Below are positions 6,289-9,236 of a stretch of DNA of 9,236 nucleotides, in pieces. The first letter of the stretch is position 1. The number at the start of each line of letters is the position of its first letter. Below the pieces are notes generated by a model, which was not told the origin of the DNA, made no database searches, and saw nothing but the letters and a program-made list of their open reading frames with translations. Location of the stretch: positions 1 to 9,236 of the forward strand of contig JAVEDA010000191.1 in assembly GCA_030841195.1 (NCBI GenBank), written 5' to 3'. Source of the stretch: Actinomycetota bacterium. Lineage in GTDB: Bacteria > Actinomycetota > Actinomycetes > JACCUZ01. The position numbers and the translations under genes were made by a program.

Positions 6289-6381
6289 TCAGAAGGGCAG
6301 TGGGCGGCCGGTGGGGGTGCGGAGGTCCAGACGGGTCGGCAAGGTCCTGGTGATCCGCTTCGTGGTCTGCTGCTGACGCAT
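6289..6381 (-). CDS. Candidate small protein of 30 residues, basic, unknown function
   Basis: I do not recognise this gene. On the minus strand an ATG at 6381 follows AGAGGAG with seven bases between AGGAG and the start, among the best ribosome-binding sites in the window. The peptide begins MRQQQTTKRITRT, has a middle LDLRT and ends TGRPLPF before TGA. It has six arginines and one lysine, one acidic residue, and no membrane segment or cysteine. Counting GC by codon position gives about 57, 60 and 90 percent, the rise at the third position expected of a real gene in this genome rather than of random antisense. It lies alone, divergent from the PCD-VOC gene, with 135 bp between the two starts. 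It could be a leader peptide, a small regulatory peptide or a ribosomally made precursor; no modification enzyme gene is adjacent. It may also be a chance ORF. Confidence 0.45.
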   Translation of the reverse strand: MRQQQTTKRITRTLPTRLDLRTPTGRPLPF

Positions 6382-6504
6382 GGCCGGACTCCTCTCGACG
6401 TGCTGCTGGCTGTGCGTGGCGTCTTGCTTGTCTCCACGAGGATGCGGCGCCGTGGGTTCACGGTCGTCCGCCTGGAGGCTGAGACTCGTGTCGTCCCTGA
6501 GAAC

Positions 6505-6510
6505 TACCGT
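6505..6510 (+). promoter_or_regulatory. -10-like TACCGT, possible leaderless start of the PCD-VOC gene
   Basis: TACCGT fits TAnnnT and ends six bases before the ATG at 6517, so a transcript starting there would begin at the start codon itself. No Shine-Dalgarno at proper spacing is visible (GGGG ends only two bases before ATG). The -35 region is weak (GAC only). Leaderless genes are common in actinobacteria; this is an inference from position. Confidence 0.3.
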
Positions 6511-6516
6511 GGGGAC

Positions 6517-7167
6517 ATGACCGAGAAGATCAGCCCGGGCACGTTCCACGCGGCCGAGGGAGTCGACGACTGGCGGGCGGTGTTCGAGGGGGCTTGCGCC
6601 CACTTCCGAACCCGGACGTTCGTCGCGGGCCTGGCGCTGGTGGACGAGATCGGCCGGCTGGCCGAGGCGGCCCAGCACCATCCGGACATCGACCTGCGGT
6701 ACGACGCCGTGACAGTGCGCCTGTCGACGCACGAGGTCCGAGGCCTGAGCCAGCGTGACGTCTCGCTGGCCCAGCAGATCTCGGCGGCCGCGCGCCACCT
6801 CAGCGTCACAGCAGACCCGTCGGCCGTGCAGACCGTGCAGTTCACTGTGGACGCCTTGGTCTCGACCGACGTGCTGCCGTTCTGGCGGGCCGTCCTCGGC
6901 TACGAGCAGGTCGGCGACGAGGACCTGCTGGACCCGCGCCGACGCGGCCCGGCGATCTGGTTCCAGCAGATGGTGGAGCCGCGCACCGGTCGCAACCGGA
7001 TCCACGTCGACATCTCGGTGCCGCACGACCAGGCGGAGGCACGGGTCGCGGCCGGAGTGGCCGCCGGCGGTCGCGTGATGTTCGACCGCTACGCCCCGAC
7101 GTGGTGGACCCTGGCCGATCCCGAGGGCAACGAGGTCGACATCGCCACCTGGCAGGGCCGGGAGTGA
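6517..7167 (+). CDS. Pterin-4a-carbinolamine dehydratase domain fused to a VOC (glyoxalase-like) domain
   Basis: A 216-residue two-domain protein. The N-terminal half (about 25-105) is a pterin-4a-carbinolamine dehydratase (PCD/DCoH): E50-x3-H54-H55-P56, Y62, H72 and D81 satisfy the complete family signature, so the dehydratase site looks intact. Such enzymes dehydrate 4a-hydroxytetrahydropterin formed by aromatic amino acid hydroxylases. The C-terminal half (about 108-216) is a vicinal-oxygen-chelate domain of the Glyoxalase_6 type: VQFTVDALVSTDVLPFWRAV, then IHVDISVP, and WWTLADPEGNEVDIATW at the end. VOC domains bind metals or small ligands and include dioxygenases, isomerases and resistance proteins; which applies here is unclear. 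No pterin-dependent hydroxylase is encoded in the window. ATG 6517 is chosen because the dehydratase fold starts shortly after it; the frame is open back to 6169, but that stretch overlaps the permease remnant and resembles nothing. Its stop lies 13 bases from that of the convergent downstream gene. Confidence 0.8.
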   Translation: MTEKISPGTFHAAEGVDDWRAVFEGACAHFRTRTFVAGLALVDEIGRLAEAAQHHPDIDLRYDAVTVRLSTHEVRGLSQRDVSLAQQISAAARHLSVTADPSAVQTVQFTVDALVSTDVLPFWRAVLGYEQVGDEDLLDPRRRGPAIWFQQMVEPRTGRNRIHVDISVPHDQAEARVAAGVAAGGRVMFDRYAPTWWTLADPEGNEVDIATWQGRE

Positions 7168-7180
7168 GCCACTGAGGCGG

Positions 7181-8287
7181 TCAGCCTGGTCGGTCCAGCT
7201 CCAGGTCGAGCCAGCGGGCCAGGTCGGTGATCTCGCGGTCGACGGCCGCGGTCATGGCCTTGCTGAACTGCAGATCCCGGTGGACCGCCGTGACGCGGAG
7301 TACCCCGGCCTTGTAGTCGGCCCGGGCGTCGAGCTTCCCGACCAGCCGGTCCCCGTAGAGGATCGGGAGGGCGTAGTAACCCCACCGGCGCGCGGCGGCC
7401 GGCTTGTACATCTCCAGGATGTAGTCGAACTCGAAGAGCTCGCCCATCCGCTTGCGGTCCGCGAGCAGCCGGTCGAACGGCGACAGCAGCGCCGCGCGAC
7501 CGGCGAAGGGCTGGCCCAGCTGGGCTGGGTCGACCCGCCACCGGCCGCGAACCCCCTCGACCACGGCGGGCTCGCCCGCATCGCCGACGTCGATCGGCTC
7601 GACGGGTAGTTTCGTGGCGCTGGGCCGGGCGATGCCGAGGCCGCTGAGGCGGCGCTCGTCGAGCAGCCGCCGGGCCTCTTCCAGCGGCGGCACGGGGTCG
7701 TCGGGATAGATCCGGGAGGCGAGGTCCCAGAGCCGGTCGCGGCCCTGTCCTCCAGCCGCGCCGACCTCGCCGCGTTGTACGAGCTTGTCGAGCATCATCC
7801 GGAGGTTCCGGTTGTCGTTCCAGCCGCTTGAGGCCCACGGCACGACGCAGGTGTCGGGCAGCTCGCTGGTCGGCAACGGCCCGTCGGCGCGGAGGCGCTC
7901 GAGGATCTCCCGCCGGCAGTCGTTGTTGGCATTCACCCAGTCGCGCACGTCCTCCTGCCACTCGCGCAGCTCACCGGACCCCGGCCAGGCGGCCATCTCG
8001 GCCCGGAACAGCGCGATGTCCTCGGGCACCCGCAGAGTCTGGTGCAGCTCGATCAACTGCTGCTCGTCGAGTGCGTCCCACATCTCCTGCGGGTCGAAGG
8101 CCGACGCCAGCCGGCTCCACAGCACCAGCTCGGCGCTCGGGGCGACCGCGCTGGTCGGCTCGATCTGCACCAAGGTGAGCTGCCGGACCGTCTCCACCAG
8201 GTCGGTCGGGCGTTGCCGGGTCAGCAACTGGGCCCGCACCGCGATGCGCCGGGCGTCGGTGCGGCTGAGCTCGTGCACCCTGACCAT
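7181..8287 (-). CDS. Winged-helix DNA-binding protein of the AlkZ/YcaQ (HTH_42) DNA glycosylase family
   Basis: A 368-residue soluble protein of the HTH_42 family, which includes Streptomyces AlkZ and E. coli YcaQ, glycosylases that unhook interstrand crosslinks and remove bulky alkyl adducts. Visible features are the N-terminal helix-turn-helix with LTLVQIEPTSAVAPSAELVL (38-57), a middle winged-helix region with LRADGPLPTSELPDT and WNDNRNLRMMLDKLVQRGEV, and the C-terminal block LLSPFDRLLADRKRMGELFEF followed by YYALPILYGDRLVGKLDARAD, which is strongly conserved in the family. The catalytic motif, QxD in YcaQ-type and QxQ in AlkZ-type proteins, reads Q41-I-E43 here. Length is near the family norm. 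The start ATG 8287 has no Shine-Dalgarno, but TACGCT lies six bases upstream, suggesting a leaderless message. It is convergent with the PCD-VOC gene. A DNA-repair glycosylase role is likely from family membership, but not certain given the altered motif. Confidence 0.8.
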   Translation of the reverse strand: MVRVHELSRTDARRIAVRAQLLTRQRPTDLVETVRQLTLVQIEPTSAVAPSAELVLWSRLASAFDPQEMWDALDEQQLIELHQTLRVPEDIALFRAEMAAWPGSGELREWQEDVRDWVNANNDCRREILERLRADGPLPTSELPDTCVVPWASSGWNDNRNLRMMLDKLVQRGEVGAAGGQGRDRLWDLASRIYPDDPVPPLEEARRLLDERRLSGLGIARPSATKLPVEPIDVGDAGEPAVVEGVRGRWRVDPAQLGQPFAGRAALLSPFDRLLADRKRMGELFEFDYILEMYKPAAARRWGYYALPILYGDRLVGKLDARADYKAGVLRVTAVHRDLQFSKAMTAAVDREITDLARWLDLELDRPG

Positions 8288-8293
8288 GCCGCG

Positions 8294-8299
8294 AGCGTA
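8294..8299 (-). promoter_or_regulatory. -10-like TACGCT, possible leaderless start of the AlkZ-like gene
   Basis: On the minus strand TACGCT fits TAnnnT and is followed by six bases and then the ATG at 8287, the spacing expected for leaderless transcription. A TTGACA occurs further upstream (8311-8316) but only 11 bases from the -10, too close to serve as its -35. Confidence 0.3.
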
Positions 8300-8344
8300 G
8301 GTGAGACAGGTGTCAATGACGGGACGGTCCAGTAGGGACGGCCC

Positions 8345-8707
8345 TCAGGCGGGTACGTCGGTTGTCGCTGCGGCGACGGACCGGACGGCGCTGAACGAGG
8401 CGGTCATCAGGGTGTTGTGGGTGGGGTCGTCGGGCGCGAGCTCCGCGTAGGTCTTGCCGCCGGAGGCCTTGGTCGCGTGCTTCTCGATCGTCTGGGCCTC
8501 GGTGTACGCGGTCAGCGGTCCGTCGACGGCGTCACCGGCGAAGTGGTCCGCGTCATCGGACACGGTGATCCGCTCGTCGGACAGCTGGGACTGGAGGAGG
8601 ATCCACGTGCCTGCCCCAGCGACGACCATGACGGCTCCCGCCGCCATGACGAGTATCGCAAGCACGCGGATGCTGCCTGGCACCTTCACAGCCGACTTCG
8701 TTGCCAT
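8345..8707 (-). CDS. Small membrane protein of the actinobacterial 'LigA'-annotated family, shortened at the C-terminus
   Basis: A 120-residue protein with one strong transmembrane segment (about 13-38, IRVLAILVMAAGAVMVVAGAGTW). This is followed by an extracytoplasmic-type segment containing LSDERITVSDDADHFAGDAVDGPLTAY and ASGGKTYAEL. These sequences match a small actinobacterial family usually labelled, without basis, 'aromatic ring-opening dioxygenase LigA'; it has no dioxygenase motifs. From my knowledge of the family, a second membrane helix normally follows a segment like MxASFLRASLFTSVVxFG. Here the protein diverges after MTASF to SAVRSVAAATTDVPA and stops, so the second helix is missing. 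The adjacent frames downstream do not encode it either. GGGAGGT just before the ATG at 8707 is a strong ribosome-binding site. It lies 35 bases downstream of the APC-like gene on the same strand, probably in one transcript. Function unknown; likely an envelope protein. Confidence 0.65.
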   Translation of the reverse strand: MATKSAVKVPGSIRVLAILVMAAGAVMVVAGAGTWILLQSQLSDERITVSDDADHFAGDAVDGPLTAYTEAQTIEKHATKASGGKTYAELAPDDPTHNTLMTASFSAVRSVAAATTDVPA

Positions 8708-8742
8708 GGCCTACCTCCCGGAGATTCGGCCGTCGGGTCGGG

Positions 8743-9075
8743 TCAGGCGTAGCGCGCCCGGCCGGTGTACGCGCTGCCGGCCAGATGCCCGATGTCGCGG
8801 AGGAACCCGAGCGTCACGAGTACCCAGCCCCAGCCGCTCACGCCACCCACGGGACTCCACGCCAGGACGACGAGGATCAAGATCGCCGCGCCGCCGATCC
8901 CCCACGAGATGATGGCGGCAGGCCCGGCGGTGCCGAGCGCGCCTTGGGCGCCGAACAGCCAGCCGGAGCCGATGATCGACCCTTCCGAAGCCCAGATCAG
9001 GCCGATGAAGCCGACCTCCCGGCGCAAGCCCTTGTGTTCACCCGACGCAGTGCGTACGCGTTCTGCCACTGCCAT
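8743..9075 (-). CDS. Truncated APC-permease-like membrane protein (possible deletion chimera)
   Basis: A 110-residue membrane protein. Residues about 15-69 (LRREVGFIGLIWASEGSIIGSGWLF ... GTAGPAAIISWGIGGAAILI) match the first two helices of amino acid/polyamine permeases of the APC superfamily, including the IIGSGWLF substrate-site helix. A full permease has about 450-550 residues and twelve helices; here the sequence passes directly into LAWSPVGGVSGWGWVLVTLG, FLRDIGHLAGSAYTGR and a stop. The tail is a plausible single membrane helix with a positively charged end and resembles small stand-alone actinobacterial membrane proteins, not APC helices. The tail keeps about 90 percent GC at third positions, so it is genuine coding sequence in this frame. 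An in-frame deletion joining a permease start to another membrane-protein end would explain this. It cannot transport as a normal APC protein. GGGAG eight bases before ATG 9075 is the ribosome-binding site. Confidence 0.6.
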   Translation of the reverse strand: MAVAERVRTASGEHKGLRREVGFIGLIWASEGSIIGSGWLFGAQGALGTAGPAAIISWGIGGAAILILVVLAWSPVGGVSGWGWVLVTLGFLRDIGHLAGSAYTGRARYA

Positions 9076-9236
9076 GTCGTCACTCCCGCCGAATCACGGC
9101 CAGAGACCACAGATCGGCCTCGGCCAGACCCGAGCGTGCAACTTCGCATCTAAGAACTCGAAGAGCGGGCTCCCCCCAGAGGTCAGGAGGCCCCTAGGCA
9201 AGCTCACCAGCCGCGTTTTGCCCCGTCATGCCTGAA

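Noticed and set aside
6169..6516. Long N-terminal extension of the PCD-VOC protein from GTG 6169
   Set aside because: The extension overlaps the permease remnant and the small minus-strand ORF, shows no domain, and the dehydratase fold is complete from ATG 6517.
9076..9236. Possible gene or RNA in the right-hand end
   Set aside because: No frame with a plausible start, ribosome-binding site or domain; it probably holds the promoter of the minus-strand membrane-protein genes, but no clear -10/-35 pair was found.

Overview
The window is very GC-rich, uses GTG and ATG starts with strong G/C bias at third codon positions, and carries actinobacterial gene families throughout (a signal-less gamma-glutamyltransferase-like protein, a PCD-VOC fusion, an AlkZ-like winged-helix protein, a 'LigA'-type small membrane protein). 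It is most likely chromosomal DNA of a high-GC actinobacterium. The genus cannot be fixed from sequence alone. No rRNA, tRNA, CRISPR array, integrase or transposase was seen.

Layout. At the left edge, on the minus strand, lies a decayed amidohydrolase that has lost its N-terminal metal-binding segment and is split over three frames. Divergent from it, behind a perfect 10-bp inverted repeat next to its ribosome-binding site, is an intact but divergent gamma-glutamyltransferase-like Ntn-hydrolase gene (715-2247), followed by a hairpin. A promoter-like sequence at 2462-2491 precedes a tight three-gene plus-strand operon (2527-5944) whose genes are joined by two 4-base ATGA overlaps. The operon encodes a small UBP-type zinc-finger protein; a response regulator fused to a glutaredoxin-like segment and a thioredoxin-reductase-like flavoprotein; and a soluble histidine kinase with an N-terminal cyclic-nucleotide-binding-like domain. 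The kinase is the obvious phosphodonor for the receiver, so the output of this two-component system appears to be a flavin oxidoreductase rather than a transcription factor. Neither redox domain of that protein has a CxxC motif. This operon is the most interesting system in the window; its biological role is not known to me.

Downstream of the operon are three palindromes whose centres lie exactly 31 bp apart, two of them identical in an 18-bp core. Next come a 3' remnant of an ABC-2 type permease and, on the minus strand, a 30-codon small ORF with a strong Shine-Dalgarno sequence and actinobacterial codon periodicity. A pterin-4a-carbinolamine dehydratase/VOC fusion gene (6517-7167, plus) then converges on an AlkZ/YcaQ-like winged-helix gene (7181-8287, minus). 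The right end has two minus-strand membrane-protein genes in one likely transcription unit: a short APC-permease-like chimera (8743-9075) and a small 'LigA'-type protein (8345-8707) that appears to lack its second membrane segment.

Overall, an intact, tightly organised signalling/redox operon sits among several remnant or shortened genes, which suggests a locus subject to deletion.
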